This document shows positions 25,654 to 34,825 of a stretch of 64,000 bases of DNA, in pieces. Both the position numbers and the translations under genes were made by a program. Under the pieces are notes generated by a model. It worked only from the letters and a program-made list of their open reading frames with translations, did no database searches and was not told the DNA's origin. Within the stretch, counting starts at the first letter, position 1, and the number at the start of each line of letters is the position of its first letter. This DNA comes from Frigoriflavimonas asaccharolytica (GTDB lineage: Bacteria; Bacteroidota; Bacteroidia; Flavobacteriales; Weeksellaceae): assembly GCF_013294015.1 (NCBI RefSeq), contig NZ_JABSNO010000008.1:1-64000 (forward strand), read 5' to 3'.

Positions 25654-27507
25654 TTATTCTACAGTTACCGATTTTGCCAGGTTTCTTGGCTGATCTACAT
25701 TTGCTCCTCTGTAAACTGCTATGTAGTAAGCAAGTAGTTGTAATGGAACGGATGCTACAATTGGAGAAAAACATTCTGAAGTCTCTGGAATCTCAATTAC
25801 ATAATCTGCCATTTCACTTACTTGAGTATCTCCCGTGTTAACAACTGCTAATACTTTTCCCTTTCTAGCTTTTATTTCTTGAACATTGCTCACAATTTTA
25901 TCATAGTGTCCTTTTTTGGGCGCAATGATTACAATCGGCATGTTTTCATCTATTAAAGCAATTGGGCCGTGCTTCATTTCTGCTGCAGGATAACCTTCTG
26001 CATGGATGTAAGAAATCTCTTTTAATTTTAGAGCTCCTTCCAATGCTGCTGGATAATTATAACCTCTACCCAAATATAGGAAGTTTTGAGCGTTTACAAA
26101 ATCTTTTGCGATATTTTTTACTAAATCGTGAGTAGATTTTAGTACTTCTTCAATTTTCTTTGGTAAATGATCTAATTCCGTGATCAATTTCATGAATTCA
26201 CCATTGCTTAAGCTACCATTGTGCTTGCCTAATTTCAATGCAATGAGAGAAAGTATCGTTAGTTGCGCTGTAAATGCTTTTGTGGATGCTACACCTATTT
26301 CTGGTCCTGCATGCGTATAAGATCCCGCGTCTGTGATTCTGGCGATAGAAGAATCTACCACATTACAAATACCATAAATGAATGCACCTTTTTCTTTTGC
26401 TAATTTTAAAGCTGCCATAGTATCTGCGGTTTCTCCAGATTGAGAAATTGCTATAACTACATCTTTGTTTCCAATGATAGGATTTCTATATCTAAACTCT
26501 GAAGCATATTCTACCTCAACGTTAATTCTTGCAAATTCTTCAATTAAATACTCACCAATTAATCCTGCATGCCAAGAAGTACCACACGCTATGATGATGA
26601 TCCTATTTGCATTGGTAAATTTCTCTAGATGATCCCATATTCCAGCCATTTTGATAATGCCTTCTTCTACGATCAATCTACCTCGCATAGTATCATGAAT
26701 AGATTTTGGTTGCTCAAAAATTTCTTTTAGCATGAAATGTTCGTAACCGCCCTTTTCAATTTGCTCCAAGCTTAATTTTAATTCTTGTATCGCTGGTATT
26801 ATTTTAGAATTATCTACAATAGAACGTATGTCTACACCATTTTCTAGGGAAATAGTTGCCATATGACCTTCTTCTAAATAAATTGCTTCTTTGGTAAACT
26901 CTACAAAAGGCGATGCATCTGATGCGATGAAATACTCTTTATTTCCTAAGCCAATTGCTAATGGAGATCCTAATCTACCCACAACTAAAACTCCAGGAAA
27001 ATCTTCGTGCATCACAGTAATTGCGTAGGCTCCATACACTTCATTTAAAGCAAATCTTACGGCTTCTGGAAAGTCCAGATTAGCATCCAACTCCATAAAG
27101 TATTGGATAAGATTTACCAAAACTTCTGTGTCTGTTTCGGATTTAAACGTGTAGCCTTTTTCAGTAAGCATTTTTTTAATGGTATCATAATTTTCTATGA
27201 TTCCGTTATGCACCAATGCAATTTTACCATTATTAGAAATGTGCGGATGAGAATTTCTATCCGATGGAACTCCGTGTGTTGCCCATCTTGTATGTCCCAT
27301 TCCGACAGATGCTGTTCCTTTTAAATTTTCTGATATTGCTACCAAATCATCAACTTTACCTTTCGTTTTTGCGGTTGAAAAGTTTGCATTTTTATTTTCC
27401 AAAACAATTCCTGCACTATCATATCCTCTATATTCTAATCTACGAAGACCATTTATTACTATTGTATAAGCATCTTGAAAACCAGTATATCCTACTATTC
27501 CACACAT
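25654..27507 (-). CDS. glmS: Glutamine-fructose-6-phosphate aminotransferase (isomerising)
   Basis: The 617-residue protein begins MCGIVGY with the catalytic Cys1 glutaminase site, followed by RWATHGVPSDRNSHPH, and has two SIS sugar-isomerase domains (~290-430 and ~465-605; GTSWHAGL, SQSGETADTMAAL, PRNLAKSVTVE at the end). It makes glucosamine-6-phosphate for peptidoglycan and lipopolysaccharide. It lies 21 nt after the DUF4270 gene and is probably in its operon. No glmS riboswitch is seen in that short gap. Confidence 0.96.
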   Translation of the reverse strand: MCGIVGYTGFQDAYTIVINGLRRLEYRGYDSAGIVLENKNANFSTAKTKGKVDDLVAISENLKGTASVGMGHTRWATHGVPSDRNSHPHISNNGKIALVHNGIIENYDTIKKMLTEKGYTFKSETDTEVLVNLIQYFMELDANLDFPEAVRFALNEVYGAYAITVMHEDFPGVLVVGRLGSPLAIGLGNKEYFIASDASPFVEFTKEAIYLEEGHMATISLENGVDIRSIVDNSKIIPAIQELKLSLEQIEKGGYEHFMLKEIFEQPKSIHDTMRGRLIVEEGIIKMAGIWDHLEKFTNANRIIIIACGTSWHAGLIGEYLIEEFARINVEVEYASEFRYRNPIIGNKDVVIAISQSGETADTMAALKLAKEKGAFIYGICNVVDSSIARITDAGSYTHAGPEIGVASTKAFTAQLTILSLIALKLGKHNGSLSNGEFMKLITELDHLPKKIEEVLKSTHDLVKNIAKDFVNAQNFLYLGRGYNYPAALEGALKLKEISYIHAEGYPAAEMKHGPIALIDENMPIVIIAPKKGHYDKIVSNVQEIKARKGKVLAVVNTGDTQVSEMADYVIEIPETSECFSPIVASVPLQLLAYYIAVYRGANVDQPRNLAKSVTVE

Positions 27508-27528
27508 AATTTTATCTAAATTTAATTT

Positions 27529-29064
27529 TTATTTACTTCCGTAGGTAATATGCAATTGTATTCTCTGCGGATTTGTTGCATCTGTACCAACCAAAACTAA
27601 TCTATTTGGTGTAAAAGCTCTGCTTGTAGAACTATATCTCACTAAGCTTCCTACTGAATCAACTAAAAAGCTTCCCATATGGACGATAAAATCTTCATTA
27701 GCAAGTTCTTTTTCAACAATTTCTTTCAAGGTAGTTGTGATAGTGAAATCATAATACGCTGGATTTTTATCTGTATCGTAAGCTTTTACTAAACTAAATC
27801 CTGGAGCAGCATTTAACGATGAAACTTCTGTTAAGAATGATGTTGCACCATTTTTCAGAAAAACAAAATTGCTGGGTTTGGTGTAATTATTATTCCACAC
27901 ACTATTATCTGTGTATATTCTAACTTTTGCAGAGATAATCCCTATTTTTTCATTTTGAACTTTATTTTTCAATAAAGCTATGGTCGCTGGTGGAATTCTA
28001 AAACCTACACTTGGTCCACCCATTCCTTGTGGATATAATTTTTTATCTCCAGTGTTGGTGTTGATAGTTGCTAAAGCATCTGCTACAATTGTACCTGTTC
28101 TATTGTAAGAGAATTGGCCCACGTGCGAACTTAATGAGGTTCCCATGGTAAGATTAAAAGTTTGCGGGACTCTTGTAGTTACTGTACCCGATACCAGATC
28201 ATTTTGGTAATAAATAATTATGTTTGCACTAGCAGGATTGATCGCAAATAAGTAACCATCATTTTCTACCACAGATACTTTCACACCTTTAAAATATCTA
28301 ATAAAGTTATAAGCATCTTTCAAATCTAAGCTTCCTGCTTTGTCAATAATTTTACTTTGAAAATATGCAGCATTAAGTGGAATTCTTATACTTGGATCTA
28401 CGTTAAAAATATCGCTACTCCCAGTATTATTCGTGATTTTTGTGGATTTTACGGTACCATCAAATAATTTAGTTCCTAATAAAGTACTTGTAGCAATATT
28501 TTCGTCTGAATAATACTCATCTGTACTACTTTTTAGAAAATCAGATACTTCATGTACGTTGATATTGAATAAAGTTTTATCACTACCAAGTTTTGTTTTT
28601 CCATATTTATATAGTGGATAGCTGTTTACCACTTTTGTAGCAGCAATTGCACCAGGATAAGTAATAGATGTAGTGGTAGTTGTTAGAGAATCTGAAGCAT
28701 ACAAACCAATTGGCATTTGAAAATCTAAAACTACAGAATCTACAATCGCGTTGGTACCGAATGTTGGGGAATACTCTTGCATTCTTAGTTGCGTAGTGTA
28801 GGCAGCTTTTTGAGTACCAAATACTCCTTCTGCAAAAGCACCAATCTGCGCAAATCCTAATTGCGAAGCATCACTACGGATAGAATCATTATTATCGATA
28901 TTATATGCTATCACATCAAAAAGTTCCACATTTGCATTAGAACCTTCGCCGGCAAATAATTGCTCACCTAGATTATCTGCATCCGATTCGCAATTATACA
29001 AAAATAAGCTTCCACAAAATATGATAGAAGCTATGTAAATAATTTTTTTAAAATCTTTAATCAT
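27529..29064 (-). CDS. DUF4270 lipoprotein
   Basis: The 511-residue protein from ATG 29064 has a lipoprotein signal (YIASIIFCGSLFLYNCESD) and a long beta-rich DUF4270 region (QLFAGEGSNANVELFDVIAY at the start, ATNPQRIQLHITYGSK at the end). An upstream ATG at 29091 overlaps the preceding gene by 20 nt and is less likely. DUF4270 proteins are surface or periplasmic lipoproteins of Bacteroidota with no firm function. The gene sits between the GT5-like gene and glmS, an arrangement I recall as common in this phylum. Confidence 0.85.
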   Translation of the reverse strand: MIKDFKKIIYIASIIFCGSLFLYNCESDADNLGEQLFAGEGSNANVELFDVIAYNIDNNDSIRSDASQLGFAQIGAFAEGVFGTQKAAYTTQLRMQEYSPTFGTNAIVDSVVLDFQMPIGLYASDSLTTTTTSITYPGAIAATKVVNSYPLYKYGKTKLGSDKTLFNINVHEVSDFLKSSTDEYYSDENIATSTLLGTKLFDGTVKSTKITNNTGSSDIFNVDPSIRIPLNAAYFQSKIIDKAGSLDLKDAYNFIRYFKGVKVSVVENDGYLFAINPASANIIIYYQNDLVSGTVTTRVPQTFNLTMGTSLSSHVGQFSYNRTGTIVADALATINTNTGDKKLYPQGMGGPSVGFRIPPATIALLKNKVQNEKIGIISAKVRIYTDNSVWNNNYTKPSNFVFLKNGATSFLTEVSSLNAAPGFSLVKAYDTDKNPAYYDFTITTTLKEIVEKELANEDFIVHMGSFLVDSVGSLVRYSSTSRAFTPNRLVLVGTDATNPQRIQLHITYGSK

Positions 29065-29071
29065 CGATAAT

Positions 29072-29845
29072 TTAATTATATATTTTTTCAATTAGTTCTA
29101 TGTCTATATATTCAGATTTTTCTCCGTCTATTTTGTTAAACATATCATCTAGTTCTTTTTCTAAAAATTCGTCACCTTTAATTACTAAATCTACGTTTTT
29201 CATAGCATCTTTCACAAAACTTTGAAAAGTTGGATTTTCCATATCCTCGTAACCTTCGATATTATCGAATTTGAGAATAGATTCCATTTTCTTTTCTAGC
29301 GGTGTATTAGTTTCATTGAAAACAGAGAGAATCATCTTTGTATCGTTGAAATAAGAATCGTTTTTGTAGTACGTCTTTAGGTACAATGGGATGAAACTTG
29401 CCATCCAACCGCTCAAGTGAATTACATCGGGAACCCAATTCAATTTTTTTATGGTTTCTATTACTCCTCTTGCAAAGAAAACTGCACGTTCTCCATTATC
29501 AATAAAAGGCGAACCATCTTCTTCAAAATAATACTGCTTTCTTTTAAAATACTCTTCGTTATCTATAAAATATACTTGCAACCTTTCACCTGGTAAGGAA
29601 GCAACCTTTATGATAAGAGGTTGATCTAGATCATTGATAATAATATTCATTCCAGACAGACGGATAACTTCATGAAGTTGAAACTTTCTTTCGCTTATCA
29701 AGCCAAATCTGGGCATGAAAACACGAACATCATTACCTTTGGAATACATCTTCAATGCCATATCGTGCACCGTTTGGGCAATACTGCTTCCTTCTTGATA
29801 TGGATACAATTCTGTGGTAATATATAGAATTTTCTGATTAGGCAT
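29072..29845 (-). CDS. Half-length GT5 glycogen/starch synthase-like protein
   Basis: The 257-residue protein matches only the N-terminal Rossmann domain of GT5 glycogen synthases: ILYITTELYPYQEGSSIAQT, RVFMPRFGLISERKF, and DVIHLSGWMASFIPLYLK. The usual K-x-G-G-L ADP-glucose motif near the N terminus is absent (here Q-E-G-S-S) and the C-terminal GT-B domain is missing, so normal synthase activity is doubtful. It is followed by the DUF4270 gene (overlap region) and divergent from panC. Confidence 0.75.
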   Translation of the reverse strand: MPNQKILYITTELYPYQEGSSIAQTVHDMALKMYSKGNDVRVFMPRFGLISERKFQLHEVIRLSGMNIIINDLDQPLIIKVASLPGERLQVYFIDNEEYFKRKQYYFEEDGSPFIDNGERAVFFARGVIETIKKLNWVPDVIHLSGWMASFIPLYLKTYYKNDSYFNDTKMILSVFNETNTPLEKKMESILKFDNIEGYEDMENPTFQSFVKDAMKNVDLVIKGDEFLEKELDDMFNKIDGEKSEYIDIELIEKIYN

Positions 29846-29885
29846 TTGGTGTTTTTTACGTATAAAAGAGAATTCTTCTATTTTG

Positions 29886-29893
29886 CAAAATTA
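29886..29893 (-). promoter_or_regulatory. -7 box TAATTTTG before the GT5-like gene
   Basis: Minus-strand TAATTTTG fits TAnnTTTG and lies 40 nt before the start at 29845. It would drive the GT5-DUF4270-glmS unit. Confidence 0.5.
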
Positions 29894-30029
29894 CAAAAAA
29901 ATACGATAATATTATTTTATTAACATAGTTTAATACTATAAGACGGAAATTTGGTGTTATGACAATAAAAAAAATTGCTTTAATTATAATTTTTATATTA
30001 CTTTTATAAACTTTTTTTAAACAGTTGAC

Positions 30030-30878
30030 ATGCAAATATTCTACGATCACAATTCTCTACAAAGTTTCATTAAATCTCAAAGAGAGCGCAATGCTACAAT
30101 CGGTTTTGCGCCTACAATGGGCGCACTACATGATGGCCATTTATCTCTATATGCTAAAGCTAGGCAGGAAAATGATATTGTAGTAGCTTCCATTTTTATA
30201 AATCCTACGCAGTTTGATAATGTAAAGGATTTGCAAAAATACCCCAGAAATTTTGATAAGGATATCCAAATTTTGGAAAATTCTAGTTTAGTTGATGCTG
30301 TATACATACCTTCTGATAAGGATATTTACCCAGAAGTAATGGAAAGAAAAAAATATGATTTTGGAGGTATAGAAAAAGAAATGGAGGGCGAATTTCGCGA
30401 AGGCCATTTTGATGGTGTAGGAACCGTGGTAGAGAAGTTATTTCTACAAGTACAACCAAATACCGCTTACTTTGGCGAGAAAGATTATCAACAATTGGCA
30501 ATTGTAGAGCAATTGGTAGAAATTAGAGATCTACCTGTTAAAATAATTGGCGTACCGATTTTTAGAGAAAAAAATGGTTTGGCAATGAGTTCTAGAAATG
30601 TAAGATTATCCGAAACACAAAGAGAGTCTGCAAAAATAATTTACGAAACTTTGCTAATGATTGAAGAGTGGTTTAGAGTAATCACAATACCGGAAATTAT
30701 AGAGCGTGTTTCTAAAATTTTTGAAGATGAAGAAGGAATGGTTTTAGAATATTTTAAAATTGCGGATGAAAAAACCTTGAAAGAAACAGATTTTTTTTAT
30801 AAAGATAAAAACTATCGTGCCTTTATCGTTGTATTTGTAGATGATGTAAGGTTGATAGATAACATCCATCTCTCTTAA
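30030..30878 (+). CDS. panC: Pantothenate synthetase
   Basis: The 282-residue protein has the nucleotidyltransferase signature TIGFAPTMGALHDGHLSL (His pair), the substrate motif ASIFINPTQFDN, FGEKDYQQLAI and GLAMSSRNVRLS. It joins pantoate and beta-alanine with ATP to make pantothenate for coenzyme A. It stands alone, divergent from the GT5-like gene, and ends at a strong terminator. Confidence 0.96.
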   Translation: MQIFYDHNSLQSFIKSQRERNATIGFAPTMGALHDGHLSLYAKARQENDIVVASIFINPTQFDNVKDLQKYPRNFDKDIQILENSSLVDAVYIPSDKDIYPEVMERKKYDFGGIEKEMEGEFREGHFDGVGTVVEKLFLQVQPNTAYFGEKDYQQLAIVEQLVEIRDLPVKIIGVPIFREKNGLAMSSRNVRLSETQRESAKIIYETLLMIEEWFRVITIPEIIERVSKIFEDEEGMVLEYFKIADEKTLKETDFFYKDKNYRAFIVVFVDDVRLIDNIHLS

Positions 30879-30890
30879 AATAAAAAAAAA

Positions 30891-30916
30891 TGCTCTGTGA
30901 AAACAGAGCATTTTTT
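30891..30916 (+). terminator. Terminator after panC
   Basis: TGCTCTGT, loop GAAA, ACAGAGCA and TTTTTT. The 8-bp stem (30891-30898 with 30903-30910) lies 13 nt after the panC stop. Confidence 0.9.
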
Positions 30917-30937
30917 CTTTTAAAAATAATTAAAAAG

Positions 30938-31010
30938 TGACCCGGCTGGGATTCGAACCCAGGACCCATACATTAAAAGTGTATTGCTCTACCAGCTGAG
31001 CTACCGAGTC
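30938..31010 (-). tRNA. tRNA-Lys(TTT)
   Basis: A full 73-nt cloverleaf on the minus strand: acceptor GACTCGG / CCGGGTC, D-arm GCTCAGCTGGTAGAGC, anticodon loop CTTTTAA (TTT), T-arm GGTTCGAATCC. CCA is not encoded. Identical to the copy at 31191. Confidence 0.97.
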
Positions 31011-31067
31011 GGATAATTTAATGAATGATAAAATTATTTTTAAAAATTTTATCTACTATTCTGCTTG

Positions 31068-31150
31068 TGCCTGCGACTGGACTCGAACCAGCACATCTAT
31101 AAGAAACCACCCCCTCAAGATGGCGTGTCTACCAATTTCACCACACAGGC
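31068..31150 (-). tRNA. tRNA-Leu(GAG)
   Basis: An 83-nt class II tRNA on the minus strand: acceptor GCCTGTG / CGCAGGC, anticodon stem CCATC / GGTGG with loop TTGAGGG (GAG), a variable arm around TTTCTTATAGA, and T-arm GGTTCGAGTCC. Confidence 0.95.
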
Positions 31151-31190
31151 AAAAAAAAAGTCCCGAAATACGAAACGATTTTTGTTAAAG

Positions 31191-31263
31191 TGACCCGGCT
31201 GGGATTCGAACCCAGGACCCATACATTAAAAGTGTATTGCTCTACCAGCTGAGCTACCGAGTC
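31191..31263 (-). tRNA. tRNA-Lys(TTT), second copy
   Basis: Identical in its 73 nt to the tRNA at 30938-31010, minus strand. The three tRNAs (Lys-Leu-Lys) lie in one minus-strand cluster with short spacers, so they are probably one transcript. Confidence 0.97.
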
Positions 31264-31366
31264 GGTCTACTATAATTAAAGATTGTATCTTGTTTTAGAG
31301 TGGTGCAAAGATAAGAGTTTTTTTAAAATCTCAAAATTTTTTTACAACTTTGTGCAAAATAAAAAT

Positions 31367-31885
31367 ATGATAATTTCACTGGTTGGTTATATGGGAAGTG
31401 GCAAATCACACATTTCCAAATTATTAAGTACAGAATTGCACTATAAATTGCTAGATCTGGATAAAGAAATTTCTTTAAAATTAAAGGAAACAATCCCCGA
31501 AATCTTCCAAAATAATGGCGAAATCTATTTTCGGAAGCAAGAAAAAGAGATTTTGCACCAACTTTTGGAAGAAACTGAGAACAGTATTTTAAGTGTAGGT
31601 GGTGGAACTCCTACTTTTTATGATAATATGGATGCCATCAACAAATATTCTACAAGTTTTTTTCTGCGTACAGATATCAAAACCTTGACCGATAGAATAT
31701 CAAAAAATAAAGAGCGAAGACCACTTTTGGCAAGAATTCCCGATGAAGATTTGCCGGAATTTATTGCAAAACATTTATTTGAAAGAAATTCATTCTATAG
31801 CCAAGCCAACTTTATCATTGATACGAAAGATAAATCTCCCGAAGAATTGGTGAAAGAAATTATTTTGAAAGTGCATGGGTATTAA
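31367..31885 (+). CDS. aroK: Shikimate kinase
   Basis: The 172-residue protein from ATG 31367 (MIISLVGYMGSGKS) has the P-loop GYMGSGKS, the shikimate-binding DLDKEI motif, SVGGGTPTF and the ERRPLLARI lid. A longer frame from 31283 reaches into the tRNA spacer and is unlikely. It phosphorylates shikimate in aromatic amino acid synthesis. Its end overlaps the convergent S4 gene by 4 nt. Confidence 0.94.
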   Translation: MIISLVGYMGSGKSHISKLLSTELHYKLLDLDKEISLKLKETIPEIFQNNGEIYFRKQEKEILHQLLEETENSILSVGGGTPTFYDNMDAINKYSTSFFLRTDIKTLTDRISKNKERRPLLARIPDEDLPEFIAKHLFERNSFYSQANFIIDTKDKSPEELVKEIILKVHGY

Positions 31886-32313
31886 TCTTCCTCTTCGCTA
31901 AAGAAGTGATCCCAATTGGTAAAATCTCCTTCTTCCCCATCATTGTCTTCTTCAGAAGTAAAGCCGTCAATAGACCTACGATCTTTTTTTGTAGGTCTAC
32001 CTTCACCTTTTATTCTGTAGTAGTTTTGTTGATCTTTTCTAGATTTTAATAATTCATATTGTTCTACTTCCGTCTGATCTACGATGTGCAGCGGTACTAA
32101 TTTAGCACCCAAACGGCTTTTGGGTATATCTAAAACTTTAATTTTATAATCTATTTGATTTTTTCTAATCTTTAAAACATCGCCCTGTTTTACTTCTTTA
32201 GAAGACTTTACCACCTTGTCTCCAATTGAGACACGATTTTTCTTCACTTCTTCTGTTGCTTTGGTTCTGGTCTTATAAAACCGAATACTCCATAAAAATT
32301 TATCTATTCTCAT
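31882..32313 (-). CDS. S4-domain RNA-binding protein (Hsp15-like)
   Basis: The 143-residue protein has an S4 RNA-binding domain in residues 1-60 (MRIDKFLWSIRFYKTRTKAT) and a charged C terminus with GRPTKKDRRSIDGF and an acidic tail. Hsp15-like proteins bind stalled 50S subunits with peptidyl-tRNA. It converges with aroK (4-nt overlap) and is divergent from a lipoprotein gene. Confidence 0.9.
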   Translation of the reverse strand: MRIDKFLWSIRFYKTRTKATEEVKKNRVSIGDKVVKSSKEVKQGDVLKIRKNQIDYKIKVLDIPKSRLGAKLVPLHIVDQTEVEQYELLKSRKDQQNYYRIKGEGRPTKKDRRSIDGFTSEEDNDGEEGDFTNWDHFFSEEED

Positions 32314-32322
32314 TTTTTTTTA

Positions 32323-32330
32323 TACTTTTG
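32323..32330 (+). promoter_or_regulatory. -7 box TACTTTTG before the lipoprotein at 32370
   Basis: TACTTTTG matches TAnnTTTG and lies 40 nt before ATG 32370. Confidence 0.5.
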
Positions 32331-32369
32331 CTCATTGAAATTTTTAGCAATTTAATTATAAATTTAGAC

Positions 32370-33101
32370 ATGAAGAAAATACTTTTATACATAATGTTTG
32401 GTGGTGTGCTATTTACATCTTGTAAAACAGACGAAGATCTTACGGTTGCAGACGAGGTTGTAGATATAGCAACACAAAATACTTATGATGATCAGGCGGC
32501 ACAAAAATACCTCACAACAAATTATTTTGATTCTCAAGGGAAAATAGTTGCCTACAGCGATACAGATACTTCTGATGATAATTACCCTTCATTAAGCACT
32601 TATAACGTAACAACTTTGCCATCTGGTGTTGTAGTCGTAATGATACCTACCGCACAACCATCGCCTGGTAAAACCATCAATAGTGAAGATGTTTTGAGAC
32701 TGACTTCTATATCTAAAAGTGTAGTGGCTAAGAAAGTAAATGACATCCCAACTTTTACCACATACCAAGATTTTATCAATACCATCAATACTGGTGTTCC
32801 AGAGGTTGATCCTTTTTATTTTTACGCGAAAAATAGCATTCTGAACGGCAACGCAAGAAGCTATTTTGAAATAGAAGGATTTCAAGAAGGGATTAAATTG
32901 TTTAAAAGCTACGAAATCCCAGACGTAAACAATTATAATATGCAAGGTGTAATCATTGTCCCTTCTAGAGCAGCTTTTGCTAGAGATAGTAATGCGTTGG
33001 ATGCATTGATTAGCGGACAAGTATTAAGTTTTGTAGATAGAAGTTTTATCTTCAATGTACAAGTTTATAAAACTACAACGAGAACAACTGCTCAGTACTA
33101 A
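32370..33101 (+). CDS. Putative lipoprotein of unknown function
   Basis: The 243-residue protein from ATG 32370 has a lipoprotein signal (LLYIMFGGVLFTSCKTD). The mature part has repeated beta strands with no domain I recognise. A frame starting at 32226 runs through the divergent S4 gene and is an artefact. A TAnnTTTG box and a bidirectional terminator frame it as a single-gene unit. Confidence 0.8.
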   Translation: MKKILLYIMFGGVLFTSCKTDEDLTVADEVVDIATQNTYDDQAAQKYLTTNYFDSQGKIVAYSDTDTSDDNYPSLSTYNVTTLPSGVVVVMIPTAQPSPGKTINSEDVLRLTSISKSVVAKKVNDIPTFTTYQDFINTINTGVPEVDPFYFYAKNSILNGNARSYFEIEGFQEGIKLFKSYEIPDVNNYNMQGVIIVPSRAAFARDSNALDALISGQVLSFVDRSFIFNVQVYKTTTRTTAQY

Positions 33102-33124
33102 TACCGTTTAAAAATAAAATAAAA

Positions 33125-33160
33125 AAGGTCGTTGATTAATTTCAACGACCTTTTTTTTGT
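33125..33160. terminator. Bidirectional terminator after the lipoprotein
   Basis: AAGGTCGTTGA, loop TTAATT, TCAACGACCTT with T-run after and A-run before (33121). It serves the lipoprotein (+) and the glutamate synthase-like gene (-). Confidence 0.9.
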
Positions 33161-33178
33161 ACTAATATTACCGATTGT

Positions 33179-34705
33179 TTAAAAATTTGTTACAGATTCT
33201 TTACTTTTCGCTCCCAAAATATCGGGAAAATACAAGTCTGAAAGATGCTCAAATTCATCACCACGCATAAACATGTTGGCATCTATTTCATCATAAGATT
33301 CTTTTCCTGCTGCAGCAATTAATTCATTGCAAGTGTGCAGCGTATTTTTGTGGAAATGATAAACTCTTTCACTTTTATCAGTAACGTCTAGACCCTTTAC
33401 AAGCATTTTATCTTGTGTTGCAACTCCAGTTGGGCATGCATTGGTATTACATCTAAGAGCCTGAATGCAACCTAAAGCAAACATAAACCCTCTTGCATTG
33501 TTGCATAAATCAGCTCCCATAGAAAGTGCTCGCAAAATATCTAATGGCGTGAGAACTTTTCCACTTGCAATAATCTTAATTTTTTTGTGTAGATCATTTT
33601 TTTCCAAAGTTCTATTCACAAAAATAAGCGCAGGTTCTAAAGGCATTCCTACTCCATCGGAAAATTCTGGTGGCGCAGCTCCTGTTCCACCTTCTGCTCC
33701 ATCTACGGTAATAAAATCTGGATAAATATTCATTAAATTCATCTCCTCGCAAATTTCTTCAAATTCTCTCACTTCTCCTATGCATAATTTGAATCCAACA
33801 GGTTTTCCGCCGCATAAATCTCTTAAATGTGCCACAAAATTTAGCAAACCTTTGGCATCAGAAAATGCGGAGTGAGATGGTGGAGAAAGCACAGTTTCTC
33901 CCGCTTTTATATGTCTTATTGCTGCTATTTCTGGAGTATTTTTAATGGCTGGCAAAACTCCTCCATGTCCTGGCTTTGCTCCTTGAGAAAGCTTGATTTC
34001 AATTAGCTTTACATTTGGCAAAAGTGCATATTTCTTAAATAATTCTGCATCAAAATTACCTTGCTCATTTCTACAACCAAAATATCCTGTACCTATTTGC
34101 CAACACAAATCTCCACCACCTTCTAAATGATAAGGTGAAACACCACCTTCTCCCGTATTGTGGAAAAAACCGCCTTTCTTTGCCCCTTTGTTTAAAGCAA
34201 CTTGTGCTCTATCACTCAAAGATCCAAAACTCATTGCAGAAATATTAAAAAGAGATGCATGATATGGTTGCGAGCATTGTTCATTACCAATCCAAACTCT
34301 TGGCAGCTCTTCAGAAGTTTTTTTTGCATATATGGAATGCTTTATTCCTTCGTATTTTCTGTGATTAATTTCTAATTGAGTACCAAAAGGGACAGTATCT
34401 CCCAAATTTTTCGCTTTCCTGTATGCTGCAGATCTTTGGTTTCGTGGAAAAGGTTTTCCGTCGGTTTCCCTTTCTATAAAATATTGCTGTAATTCTGGGG
34501 AAATCCCTTCAAAAATGTATCTGAAGTAACCAATAACCGGGAAATTTCTAAGAATAGCATGCTTGGACTGTGTAGCATTAAAAATACCAAGTGCGTAAAT
34601 TAATGTCAAAACTACCGGTATCCACCAATAATTATTTAATAAAACAGCAATAGCCCAGCAAACAACAACTAAAATTGCGCCCCATGATAAAAATTTATCT
34701 CTCAT
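33179..34705 (-). CDS. FMN-binding glutamate synthase-like protein (GltS domain)
   Basis: The 508-residue protein has an N-terminal membrane segment pair (residues ~7-42) and a glutamate synthase FMN domain: ISAMSFGSLS, HNTGEGGVSPYHL, VKLIEIKLSQGAKPGHGG, TVDGAEGGTGAAP, and a Cys triad CIQALRCNTNACPTGVAT typical of the 3Fe-4S region. The glutaminase and small-subunit parts are absent, so it is a stand-alone GltS-like protein; its donor is unknown. It is flanked by mtaB and a terminator. Confidence 0.88.
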   Translation of the reverse strand: MRDKFLSWGAILVVVCWAIAVLLNNYWWIPVVLTLIYALGIFNATQSKHAILRNFPVIGYFRYIFEGISPELQQYFIERETDGKPFPRNQRSAAYRKAKNLGDTVPFGTQLEINHRKYEGIKHSIYAKKTSEELPRVWIGNEQCSQPYHASLFNISAMSFGSLSDRAQVALNKGAKKGGFFHNTGEGGVSPYHLEGGGDLCWQIGTGYFGCRNEQGNFDAELFKKYALLPNVKLIEIKLSQGAKPGHGGVLPAIKNTPEIAAIRHIKAGETVLSPPSHSAFSDAKGLLNFVAHLRDLCGGKPVGFKLCIGEVREFEEICEEMNLMNIYPDFITVDGAEGGTGAAPPEFSDGVGMPLEPALIFVNRTLEKNDLHKKIKIIASGKVLTPLDILRALSMGADLCNNARGFMFALGCIQALRCNTNACPTGVATQDKMLVKGLDVTDKSERVYHFHKNTLHTCNELIAAAGKESYDEIDANMFMRGDEFEHLSDLYFPDILGAKSKESVTNF

Positions 34706-34825
34706 AATTATATATTCTTTAAAATTAAATTGACCCTAAAATTAATGATATTAAAAAGAATAAAAAAATTCAAGTAGATTTATATAAAATATAGTTGAAG
34801 AATTGAAATCGAGTATCTAAAGTTA

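Noticed and set aside
29856-30050. 64-codon minus-strand frame between the GT5-like gene and panC
   Set aside because: It overlaps the panC start, covers the promoter box, and is composed of AT-rich hydrophobic codons only.
30938-31263. Identical tRNA-Lys copies as an integration site with attL/attR
   Set aside because: The 250-nt spacer holds only a tRNA-Leu and no integrase or mobile gene; a plain duplicated tRNA is simpler.
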